Source: Desulfobulbaceae bacterium (GTDB lineage Bacteria; Desulfobacterota; Desulfobulbia; Desulfobulbales; SURF-16). Taken from it: a DNA stretch of 52,870 nt. This document shows positions 16,142 to 24,117 of the stretch, piece after piece (position 1 is the first letter of the stretch; every line of letters starts with the position of its first letter). A program made the position numbers and the translations under genes. The notes under the pieces were generated by a model. It searched no databases. It was not told the origin of the DNA and worked only from the letters and a program-made list of their open reading frames with translations. The DNA is taken from contig JAHLLM010000038.1 in assembly GCA_020444175.1 (NCBI GenBank), forward strand, positions 1-52,870, read 5' to 3'.

Positions 16142-18073
16142 TCAGATATCCTGCAGGTGAAAATGCTGTTTTACATTGGTTTGTATCCTGCGCACTACTT
16201 CAAAAGCCTCTTTCAAGGTCTGTTTTTCAAGATCAGACAGGTCGGCTGGATTGATATAGTTGTTTGGTTGCTCTCCATCCTCCATCATATGGAGCTGATG
16301 TATGAGTCGAAGTTGCATGAGAAACTCATAGGCCTCAACAGTTTCGGTATAAAGCTCCTTGGAAAGGTGGTTTGCCTCGTGCAATAGCTGCAACCTGCCA
16401 ATGGTGTTACTTTCTGCGATTCCATGTTTAAGAGAGAGAAGGCGTGCGTAGTCGACAAAGGGAACAAGGCCTTTTTCCTTTAGATTCAAGGTGTTTTTGT
16501 GATCGCCGTTTTTTTCCACTATCAGGTTTTTGAAAAAAGAAAGGGGAGGTCGCATGGACAGACAGAATTTTGCCAGGTGAGTCAGGAAGATTTCCTGCTT
16601 CGGAGACATTTGGCCAAGATGCTTGCGCAGGTTTTGTGCGAGAGTGTCATCGCCGAACCCTGCTCTGAAGTCAAAAAATATTGTGGAATTTAATACCTCC
16701 TGTGGTGCCGGAGTAAACATCCATCTGTTAAAAGATTTAATCCAACCGTTTTCGTCCTGGCGCAGATCAGGATTTGAGGCCATGATATTTCCCGGACACC
16801 TCGGATATCCACATTCCACCAGATGTTCAATGGCTTCCTCACTGAATGTTTTGAAATATTCAAGCGTTGCCTTCTCCTGTTCGGCATTCTCAGGCGTTTC
16901 AAAGATAATGGCATTATCCTGGTCCGTCCGGAAGGTCTGTTCACGTCGACCTTCACTGCCCATGAGGAGCCAGCAGAAATGAACAGGAGGCGAACCATGT
17001 TTTTCGATGAGCAGGGTGAGCAGGCGGTCCAGTATCTGGTCGTTCAGGATTGTGATCATCCTGGTGATATTATTTGCCTTGGCTCCTTCCTCAATAAGTG
17101 AGCGGACAACAAGAGGAACTTTCCGCGAGAGTTGATACAGGCCTTCAATTTTCCTTTGGGCAACAATCTCGCGGAAGAGATAAAGTGGGGATGTCCCCTG
17201 GAGAACCATAATGTCATGGGTTGTTATCACACCGGTGATCTTGCCGTTTCGTTCAATGGCAAGATGATGTATACGTTTACTCATCATTTTGAGTAACGCA
17301 TCAAAGCAGACGGTATGTGACTCTATGGTCTGCACAGGGGATGCCATGATCCATTTGACCTCTGTTTCGTAATCAAGGCCCTGGGCAACAACACGGGTGC
17401 GAAGATCTTTGTCTGTGACTATGCCGACAATATCGCCTGTACTGTTTTTGACGAGCAGAGATCCTATATGGTATTGGGCCATTTGAATAGCTGCGTTTTG
17501 AACTGTATCGTCCACGGCTATTGTGTACATTTTGCCTTTGGATATCGCACCAACCTGGGCGCTGAAAAGATACAGGGCACCTTCCGTTCGAGTGGAAACC
17601 CGATGTTGACGCAACTCTTTGTATGCTGTTCTGACAAGTTTATCCGTCATGCTGCGCAGAAAGTAGTTGGTCACCTTTGGGGCCGAATGCAGCAGTTCCA
17701 TGAAGGCTTCTTTGTGGAAAAGAAAGCAGAATGTATCCTCCACGGTCTCTATATTGAGATTGGCAAGGGTGTTCTGGATGAGTGGCAGAGCCCCGAAATA
17801 TTCACCTACTCCCCGGAAATCTTTCAGGGTGACATCTCCCTGCTCATCTTTGAGATAGATTTTTACGCCCCCCTTCTGGATGAGATGAAAGTGGGTCACT
17901 TCCGTCACTTCCTGCTTAAATATCAACGTGTTTTTCGGGTAGAAATCAATAATGCACTGCCTGGCAAGATTTTTAAGAGACTCTGTGTCAAGCTCATTAA
18001 AGGGCAGGGTTTTTTGCAAAAACTCAAGGACAACTTCAGGCGAAACGGTGTGGGCGTCTTTTGTCGATTGCAT
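16142..18073 (-). CDS. cNMP-binding/CBS/DUF294 putative nucleotidyltransferase
   Basis: A 643-residue cytoplasmic signalling protein with four parts: a cyclic-nucleotide-binding fold (about 10-140), a CBS-domain pair (about 170-290, with VGIVTDKDLRTRVV and ITGVITTHDIMV), a DUF294 nucleotidyltransferase domain with LLMGSEGRREQTFRTDQDNA (about 370-390), and the DUF294 C-terminal helical domain. This is the architecture of proteins related to GlnD uridylyltransferase. The phosphate-binding cassette of the cNMP fold is degenerate (YFGALPLIQN without the GE or the arginine), so it may not bind a cyclic nucleotide; the CBS pair may bind adenosine nucleotides. The target is unknown. It lies between an HD-GYP gene and dinB on one strand. 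Confidence 0.88.
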   Translation of the reverse strand: MQSTKDAHTVSPEVVLEFLQKTLPFNELDTESLKNLARQCIIDFYPKNTLIFKQEVTEVTHFHLIQKGGVKIYLKDEQGDVTLKDFRGVGEYFGALPLIQNTLANLNIETVEDTFCFLFHKEAFMELLHSAPKVTNYFLRSMTDKLVRTAYKELRQHRVSTRTEGALYLFSAQVGAISKGKMYTIAVDDTVQNAAIQMAQYHIGSLLVKNSTGDIVGIVTDKDLRTRVVAQGLDYETEVKWIMASPVQTIESHTVCFDALLKMMSKRIHHLAIERNGKITGVITTHDIMVLQGTSPLYLFREIVAQRKIEGLYQLSRKVPLVVRSLIEEGAKANNITRMITILNDQILDRLLTLLIEKHGSPPVHFCWLLMGSEGRREQTFRTDQDNAIIFETPENAEQEKATLEYFKTFSEEAIEHLVECGYPRCPGNIMASNPDLRQDENGWIKSFNRWMFTPAPQEVLNSTIFFDFRAGFGDDTLAQNLRKHLGQMSPKQEIFLTHLAKFCLSMRPPLSFFKNLIVEKNGDHKNTLNLKEKGLVPFVDYARLLSLKHGIAESNTIGRLQLLHEANHLSKELYTETVEAYEFLMQLRLIHQLHMMEDGEQPNNYINPADLSDLEKQTLKEAFEVVRRIQTNVKQHFHLQDI

Positions 18074-18158
18074 AGGTTCTTTATTCTTTCATGTTATGAG
18101 GAAGAGACTGGCCGCTTGAGTCAGTCGTTTTCTGTTTTCGGGCACAAGTGAGAATCCA

Positions 18159-19949
18159 TCAAATTTTACCATCTACAAAATCAGGAGAATGAATCAGTTG
18201 ATGCTTTCGTCTGGTCTTATAGCACTCGGGGGAGATTCGGGTGTCATCCTCATGTAATGAAGACGTATAGTTATGCCGTACGATATCAAATGAGTCCTGT
18301 TTTTCGAGAAAAGCGTCCACAACATCCGGTGAAAAATGTCGCCCTTTTTCTTGTACAATAATTTTTACAGCATCATCATGGGGGTGGGGAGATCTGTATC
18401 GGTTCATTGTCGTCAGTTCTTCATAGGTGTCGGCCAGGGCGACGATTCGGGCGGAAAGAGGGATTTCTTCCTCCCTGAGCCCGTATGGATAGCCACTTCC
18501 GTCCCATTTTTCATGATGAAAATAAGCAACGCTTTTGGCCATGGACAAAAAAGAATGTCCCGCAGTCTGCATGTCCACCGCCTTGAGAATTTTACCCCCA
18601 TGGGCAGTATGTTGCTTGATAATTTCTGTCTCCTCCGGGGTGAGTTCCATTTTTTTCAGAAGTATATCATCTGGAATTCCGACTTTACCTATGTCATGGA
18701 GGATGGAGGAGTGATACAGATCTTCAATGAACTGTTCCGAAATAAGGGGGGCGTACTTCTCTGTCGCAGCCATTCTTCTGGCGATGATCATGCAATATTC
18801 TCGTATGCGTTCAAGATGATTTCCCGTATTTGAGTCCCTGTATTCAGAGAGCTTTGCCAGACCAAGAATAGTTGCAGATCGCGTGTCCTTTACCGTCTTT
18901 AGGGAATGAAGCAACTTTTGTTCAAGAACTTTATGGGTGGAGATATCACGCAGCAGCATCTGGAAACCAACGACAACACCTTCTTTACGAATCGCGGTGG
19001 CATTACATTCAACGTCTACTGATTTCCCTTTCACATTCAGAAGTCTGAATTGAAAACCAGTTACATTTTCTCCTTCCTGCAATCGGGCCATCAGAGATTG
19101 CCGGGCGGATTCTCGGTCGTCGGGATGGAGAAAATCGAGAAAGGAGTTTTCCTGGTCAATATCATCCTGCACTTTGAAATTTTGATAGAATCTGGCATTG
19201 CCAAGTAATATTTTTCCTTCCAGGTCAACGAGAAGCACATCATCAATAATATTTTCGTATAAGTCGCGATAGTGGTTTTCCGACTCTTTCAGTTCAAGAG
19301 TTCGTTTTTTGACTTCATTTTCCAGTTTTTCTGCGTAAAACCCTAGTTTATTGACAATTTCCTCTTCTTTCATGCGTAGATTGAATTCATTTATACGTGA
19401 TTTTGTTTCGGCCCGGCTCTTGACGATAATTATCACTATAAAGGTTGCGAGGAAAAAAGAATTGGAAAGAAAGTCGCGAAAGCCGCTTGAACTAAAGGTG
19501 CTAAACAAAAAAATCGGCAGTGAGTAGAAAGCATAGAGTGCAATGCCAAACAAGGTTGTTTGCCTCGTGGTCAGTGGAAAAATAGCTGCATAGGTGACAA
19601 AGACAACCACGAAACCGACATAATAAAAAGATGAATATCCTCCCGTTTTGACTATCATTGCCGCGATAATCCCAGAGACGACGAAATATCCGGACGTTAC
19701 AATAGCAAGTGGATATAGGCAGGACTTATCCAGAAAGTTGAGCATAATAAGAAAAATAAAAAAAAGTGCGACGGTGATTCGCCAGACAAGAAACAGTTCA
19801 AAGTGTTTATTGACAGCCACAAAGTCCAGAAGTGAGAAAAGAGGAATAAGGATTGCTCCTACACAAAGTATTGCAAAGGCTCTTCGGTGAAGGAGTTCCT
19901 TGAGCTCTTGGTTAAATCTTTCTCTGTATTCAGGGGAAATAGAGTTCAT
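18159..19949 (-). CDS. Membrane HD-GYP phosphodiesterase with six-helix sensor and PAS
   Basis: A 596-residue protein with about six membrane helices in residues 20-190, including the segment KTGGYSSFYYVG between helices, a short coiled coil, a PAS domain (about 225-345) and a C-terminal HD-GYP domain. The HD-GYP signature is intact: HDIGKVGIPD (H418-D419), HH before EKWDGSGYP, and ADTYEELT. It should degrade cyclic di-GMP, or a related cyclic dinucleotide, in response to a membrane or quinone-proximal signal. AGGA precedes the ATG at 19949. It is the first gene of the probable operon with the DUF294 gene (85 nt), dinB and dacB. A paralogue with the same sensor is at 27910-29598. Confidence 0.93.
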   Translation of the reverse strand: MNSISPEYRERFNQELKELLHRRAFAILCVGAILIPLFSLLDFVAVNKHFELFLVWRITVALFFIFLIMLNFLDKSCLYPLAIVTSGYFVVSGIIAAMIVKTGGYSSFYYVGFVVVFVTYAAIFPLTTRQTTLFGIALYAFYSLPIFLFSTFSSSGFRDFLSNSFFLATFIVIIIVKSRAETKSRINEFNLRMKEEEIVNKLGFYAEKLENEVKKRTLELKESENHYRDLYENIIDDVLLVDLEGKILLGNARFYQNFKVQDDIDQENSFLDFLHPDDRESARQSLMARLQEGENVTGFQFRLLNVKGKSVDVECNATAIRKEGVVVGFQMLLRDISTHKVLEQKLLHSLKTVKDTRSATILGLAKLSEYRDSNTGNHLERIREYCMIIARRMAATEKYAPLISEQFIEDLYHSSILHDIGKVGIPDDILLKKMELTPEETEIIKQHTAHGGKILKAVDMQTAGHSFLSMAKSVAYFHHEKWDGSGYPYGLREEEIPLSARIVALADTYEELTTMNRYRSPHPHDDAVKIIVQEKGRHFSPDVVDAFLEKQDSFDIVRHNYTSSLHEDDTRISPECYKTRRKHQLIHSPDFVDGKI

Positions 19950-20052
19950 TCATCGTTCCTGATGGAAAAAAACGCGATATCTTACTCTTTCCTCATGTTT
20001 TAGCTTGAGGAAAATATGAAATATGACCGAAAAGTTGAATGGTTACCTTATC

Positions 20053-20099
20053 ATAGATCAAAAAAAAGCATAAATCTATAAACCAATAGATCAAAAAAA
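20053..20099. promoter_or_regulatory. Direct repeat in a divergent intergenic region
   Basis: The 14-mer ATAGATCAAAAAAA occurs at 20053 and again from 20086, 33 bp apart (about three helical turns), in the AT-rich gap between the divergent HD-GYP gene and the small lipoprotein gene. This could be a regulator site for either gene. No convincing -35/-10 pair was identified. Confidence 0.3.
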
Positions 20100-20169
20100 C
20101 AATGAATGGTAAAATAATACATGAGAAATTTGCAAAAAAAATACCCAACGTCAAATTAAAAAAATAAAC

Positions 20170-20529
20170 ATGAAACCCAAATTGAGTAGAGTACCCATAA
20201 GATTACTCATTACTTTACTTTTTCTTCTGCTTGCCGGATGCACTGAGTATCAGCCTCCTTTTACCCATCATCTCAAACCTGAAATGGATTTTGATACTGT
20301 AAAAGCTGTTGCTGCCCAGAAGGGATATACACGTTTTAGCGAGGTGGGCAATTACAAGGGATACTGCCTTCTCTGTTTTAAAAAAGCAGATGGGGGAGAG
20401 GATGTGTATCTTATTATTAATACAGAGCGTAAGCCTGTGTTGCGCACCCTGGGATATGGTCAGATAGACGAGAAGAAGCTCCAGCACTTTGTGGAGGATT
20501 TAATAAAACATAATAAGTGCCCTATTTGA
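20170..20529 (+). CDS. Small lipoprotein of unknown function
   Basis: A 119-residue protein with a lipoprotein signal peptide; the lipobox is LLAGC, with the lipidated cysteine near residue 24. The mature part has two central cysteines (YCLLCFKK) that could form a metal or redox pair, and a mixed alpha/beta pattern (FDTVKAVAAQKGYTRFSEV). I do not recognise the family. No strong ribosome binding site precedes the ATG at 20170. It is divergent from the HD-GYP gene at 19949 and convergent with the chemoreceptor gene ending at 20630. The 100 nt after it hold no other gene. Confidence 0.75.
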   Translation: MKPKLSRVPIRLLITLLFLLLAGCTEYQPPFTHHLKPEMDFDTVKAVAAQKGYTRFSEVGNYKGYCLLCFKKADGGEDVYLIINTERKPVLRTLGYGQIDEKKLQHFVEDLIKHNKCPI

Positions 20530-20629
20530 TTGGCTCAAATTGTGAGGACTCGCATTTTTTCCTGGAGGGTGAAAAGTTTCAAGTCGAGCCGGAGCAAAGG
20601 GAAAATCACAACGTAAAAAGCGTTAACAA

Positions 20630-22801
20630 TCAACAGGTTCCTTTTTCCCGACAGAATTCGCCATATTTTTTATCCGTCACAGCAATATGATCCTGGAGCC
20701 ATTTTTTCAAAAAGGCCATCACCTCAATGAGGTTAACCTCCTGTCCTTCATCTATCTGCTTAATAATGTCTGAAATTTTATCAAGCAGGTAGGTGTGTGC
20801 TTTTTTCTGGGCATCAAGCCCTGGATAAGCTATGGACTCCATCCAGTGTTCCTCATTGGCAAAATGTTGGATGGTATAGTCATTCAGACCTTTTAAAATA
20901 GGCAAAATTTCATTCTGCCTTTTGCGCTTTTTCAGGGCAAAATGTACCTGGTTCATATAATCGAAAATTTTTATATGCTGGCTGTTCATATCTTCAACAA
21001 ATACGTCCAGGGAATCATTAAAACGAATAAGGGGGCGTGGGCCGTCCCGTCTTTCTGGCTGAGAAGAGGGAGGAAGGTGAAATAACTGTAAAGGAGTATT
21101 GATATCATGGCTGATTCCATACAGCTCTCCCGCACTTGCACTGAGGAGTGCTGCAATATCTTTGATAGAGCTGCTTTCCTCATTGACATCTGCTATGTCT
21201 CTGGCAATCCCTTGAGCCGAATTAGCAGCCTGGGTTATATTTTCATTCACCTCCTGAACCGCCTGGGCCGCTTCATTGACAGCGCTGGTCATCTCTTTTA
21301 TTCCATCCGAGGCCTGGGCAATATTTTCAGAAATATCTCTTGTCGTTACAGACTGTTCCTCCACAGCAGTGGCAATCGATGAGACAATCTCATTTGTACT
21401 GTTGATGACTCTACTGATATTGTCGATTTGTTCAATTGTATCGGTGGTGGAGTTCCGCATGGCGTTGATTTTTTTACTGATCTCCAAGGTGGCGGTACTG
21501 GTCTGGTTTGCCAGTTCCTTTACTTCGTTTGCCACCACAGTAAAACCTTTTCCTGCTTCACCGGCGCGGGCAGCCTCAATCGTGGCATTAAGTGAAAGAA
21601 GCTTGGTCTGCTCCGCGATTTCTTCGATAGCACTGATCACGGCATCAATTTCTGTAGCCGCGGCCCCCAGTTCATCCACTTTAACGGATGCATCCTTGGC
21701 ACTCAGTACGGCCTGATAGGTAATTTCTCTGGCCTGCTCCGTATTTTGGGCAATCTCGTTTACCGTCTGATTCATCTCTTTGGTTGCGCCAGCCACGCTG
21801 ACCATGTTATTTGCTGACTGGCTGGCGTTATCCGACACCATTTTCATGTTAACGCTCAGTTCTTCTGCAGCAGCGGAAACAGCGGTCATATTGTTACTCA
21901 TTTCATCCGTAGCTTCTGCAACGCTGCCTGCTTTGTCACTCATTGCCACAGCACCCTGCAGCATCTCTCCGGCAACCTTGTTCAGATCATTGGAGGTATC
22001 ATTTAAATCAGCGCTGTCAGCTTTGACGCCAACAATAAATGAGCGCCATTTTTCCTGCATATTGTTAAAAGCTGCAAAAAGTTTACCTGTTTCATCATCC
22101 CTGTTTGAAGTAAATGAAGTCGTTAAATCACCGGTAGACATCTGATTTGCTCCAGCAATTGCCGCATTCATTGAATCGGAGAAAAAACGCCCAAGGAACC
22201 AGGCAATGGCAGCAGCGCCAAGGAGCGTTGCTATAATCAGAATAATCATGAGAGACTGCATCCCTTTTTCGGTATTCTGTGCTTTTGCATAAAAAGAAGC
22301 TGCTTTATCGGATGCGAAATCAATCAGAATCTGGACGCTTGCATCCATCTCAGTTACATACTTTTCACCTTTTGTTTTGGTAATAACTGTCGCTTCATCT
22401 CTGTGATTCTGGCGCTTGAGTGCAATTACTTCCTCCCGGATGGGTTTCCAATTTAGATACAGGCGGTGTGCTCGTTCCACATCAGATTTGTCACCAAGGA
22501 AACGTTCAAAAACAATTTTGAAAGAGGCATTTACTGATTCTTCATGGGTATTCAGGCTGGTAATCGCCAGTTGCAATTCTTTTCCATCGGCGGCAAGGAC
22601 CACATCCGTCAGGGATCTCTGCATTTCCAAAATTCCCCCCCTGATATCACGCACTGCATTACTTACTGTCAGCGGATGCTGGTACATCTGTTCCGTCAGA
22701 GAAGCGAGTTTTTTAATATTCATGAGGGAAGTTATGCCAAGAGACACCATCATGCAGATAATAAGTACAAATCCAATTCCCAAACGAACGCTGATTTTCA
22801 T
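20630..22801 (-). CDS. Methyl-accepting chemotaxis protein with bacteriohemerythrin tail
   Basis: A 723-residue receptor: transmembrane helix 1 at the start, a four-helix-bundle periplasmic sensor, transmembrane helix 2 (about 190-210), HAMP, a methyl-accepting signalling domain with the tip EIAEQTKLLSLNATIEAARA, and a cytoplasmic hemerythrin domain in the last 125 residues. The hemerythrin ligands all appear present: SQH, QHFANEEH, KKAH, and QDHIAVTD. It should bind O2 or NO at a diiron site and feed the chemotaxis kinase, fitting an anaerobe avoiding oxygen. I prefer the ATG at 22801, with AGGG upstream, over the in-frame GTG at 22810. No chemotaxis kinase genes are near. Confidence 0.94.
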   Translation of the reverse strand: MKISVRLGIGFVLIICMMVSLGITSLMNIKKLASLTEQMYQHPLTVSNAVRDIRGGILEMQRSLTDVVLAADGKELQLAITSLNTHEESVNASFKIVFERFLGDKSDVERAHRLYLNWKPIREEVIALKRQNHRDEATVITKTKGEKYVTEMDASVQILIDFASDKAASFYAKAQNTEKGMQSLMIILIIATLLGAAAIAWFLGRFFSDSMNAAIAGANQMSTGDLTTSFTSNRDDETGKLFAAFNNMQEKWRSFIVGVKADSADLNDTSNDLNKVAGEMLQGAVAMSDKAGSVAEATDEMSNNMTAVSAAAEELSVNMKMVSDNASQSANNMVSVAGATKEMNQTVNEIAQNTEQAREITYQAVLSAKDASVKVDELGAAATEIDAVISAIEEIAEQTKLLSLNATIEAARAGEAGKGFTVVANEVKELANQTSTATLEISKKINAMRNSTTDTIEQIDNISRVINSTNEIVSSIATAVEEQSVTTRDISENIAQASDGIKEMTSAVNEAAQAVQEVNENITQAANSAQGIARDIADVNEESSSIKDIAALLSASAGELYGISHDINTPLQLFHLPPSSQPERRDGPRPLIRFNDSLDVFVEDMNSQHIKIFDYMNQVHFALKKRKRQNEILPILKGLNDYTIQHFANEEHWMESIAYPGLDAQKKAHTYLLDKISDIIKQIDEGQEVNLIEVMAFLKKWLQDHIAVTDKKYGEFCREKGTC

Positions 22802-23253
22802 ATGTATCACCCTGTTACTGATTTGCCTTTATAATTTGTATTCCGTTGTGATTCCGGCAGAAATTCATCAAGTCAACCCGCACGAAGATTTTTGCAGTCG
22901 ACTGTGCTCTTATACAAGAGAGAATATTCTCTTCTGTTTTTTTTTGTGTCAGATGCTAGTGAAGCTCGCTGGACCATTGCAGCTTTGTTTGTTGGAGCAA
23001 GGTCAGCTCGACAGAAATTTAATCTTTTGTGGAAGAAAGTGTATTTTGGTTCATTTCAGAACAGTATAGGAAATTCGACGCCCTAAATCAAAAAACATTT
23101 TTTAGTTAAATTGAAGACATGGGCTGATCTGCCCTTTATTTTTTCTGCTGGTTGGTTTTATTTCAAAAGGATGGGGGGGGCAATGTGAGCTCCTGCCGAG
23201 AAAGCAGAAAACTGGATAATCAATGTGTGAAATTGCAAAGTGGTGAAAAAATG
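22802..23253. other. Intergenic region upstream of the chemoreceptor
   Basis: No supported gene. It should contain the minus-strand chemoreceptor promoter. A perfect 14-bp palindrome, AGAGAATATTCTCT, lies at 22919-22932, about 120 nt upstream of the receptor start, and could be an operator. The short plus-strand frames here have poor codon content. Confidence 0.4.
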
Positions 23254-23571
23254 TTATTTTTCTGAGCAAAAGTCATCGAGATCTTCATCAACAGGCATAT
23301 AAACCGTTATATCGCGAAGACAATGAGTCTGGCAGGAGAGTCGCCATCCCTGTCTAATCAGTTCGTCTCCTAACTTCTTGATTTCCCGGTTGTTAACTTT
23401 GGAAATCCCTTTTTCCCCTTCCAGTATTTTTATACGACAGCAACCACACTGAGCACGTCCTCCACAGACTGTATGGATAGGGCTTTTGTTAATCAAAAAA
23501 TTATTCAGAAGACTCAGGCCCGGGTTACTGATAATACTCAACCCAAGATTTTGAATATCTATTTTCGGCAT
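23254..23571 (-). CDS. 2Fe-2S ferredoxin
   Basis: A 105-residue protein with a plant/adrenodoxin-like ferredoxin fold. The cluster ligands are visible as VCGGRAQCGCCRIKIL (Cys-x5-Cys-x2-Cys) and a fourth cysteine about 35 residues later in LSCQTHC. The CGG...CG.CR pattern is close to the ferredoxin domains of Na+-NQR NqrF and corrinoid-protein activators. The start is set at ATG 23571 because the fold begins MPKIDIQNLG; an in-frame GTG at 23601 would add ten atypical residues. It stands alone between the chemoreceptor gene and repeat R1b, with no obvious reductase partner. It is a small electron carrier; the donor is unknown. Confidence 0.88.
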   Translation of the reverse strand: MPKIDIQNLGLSIISNPGLSLLNNFLINKSPIHTVCGGRAQCGCCRIKILEGEKGISKVNNREIKKLGDELIRQGWRLSCQTHCLRDITVYMPVDEDLDDFCSEK

Positions 23572-23651
23572 AATCTGATTTTTGCAAAAAATGTGATTCA
23601 CTACTCGACAATTGATTGCCGCGTGAATTGATTTCTATTTGAAAATTATTT

Positions 23652-23855
23652 GTATCTATTCAGCGAGGGCTCGAAATGGGCCTCAACTCCAGGCCGTAAC
23701 TATTCAGATGTGCCTTAGATTTGGACAGGTAAGCGCAACGAAGTGGAGACTCCGAGCAGGCCTGCGAGGCAGGTAAGCGAGCTTGCGAGACTCCGATAGC
23801 CCGTCTATGTGAGCAGGCCTGATCATTCAAAGATGAGGTGCAGCTGAATAGTTAC
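23652..23855. mobile_element. R1 MITE copy b (204 bp, inverted)
   Basis: Inverted, nearly identical copy of 2102-2305, of exactly the same length, starting GTATCTATTCAGC and ending GCTGAATAGTTAC. It is flanked by 8-mers AATTATTT (23644-23651) and AATTTTTT (23856-23863), 7/8 identical, consistent with an 8-bp target duplication. It lies between the ferredoxin gene and the end of the sigma54 activator gene; the remaining DNA to 24117 shows no supported gene. Confidence 0.8.
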
Positions 23856-24117
23856 AATTTTTTTGTAAATTTTAGTCTATATCTCGGTAAGATTGGTAGT
23901 ATTTTTTGAGGAGGCAAGGTGAATAAGGATTTTTTCCACGTACTATAAAAGGCTGTTTTGGACGATTGCAGCATTATTTGAGGAGAAGAAGTGGGAAAAG
24001 GGGCGTGCTTTTGTGAAAGAATTTCATGTGGAGCAGTCCCACTCGTGAAAGAGACCTTATTTATCTGCTTGTGAAAATGTTTAAAAAATTCTCCGGTCGC
24101 GTCATCACTATTTCGGA

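Noticed and set aside
17468-18151. 227-residue plus-strand frame opposite the DUF294 gene
   Set aside because: Antisense shadow of the cNMP/CBS region with no recognisable domain.
22892-23086. 64-residue plus-strand frame upstream of the chemoreceptor
   Set aside because: No ribosome binding site, no recognisable domain, and it lies in the expected promoter region of the opposite-strand gene.
23910-24070. Mini-frames after GAGGAGG-like sequences (starts near 23931 and 23991)
   Set aside because: They encode only about 9 and 27 residues with no recognisable features; chance purine-rich stretches explain the apparent ribosome binding sites.
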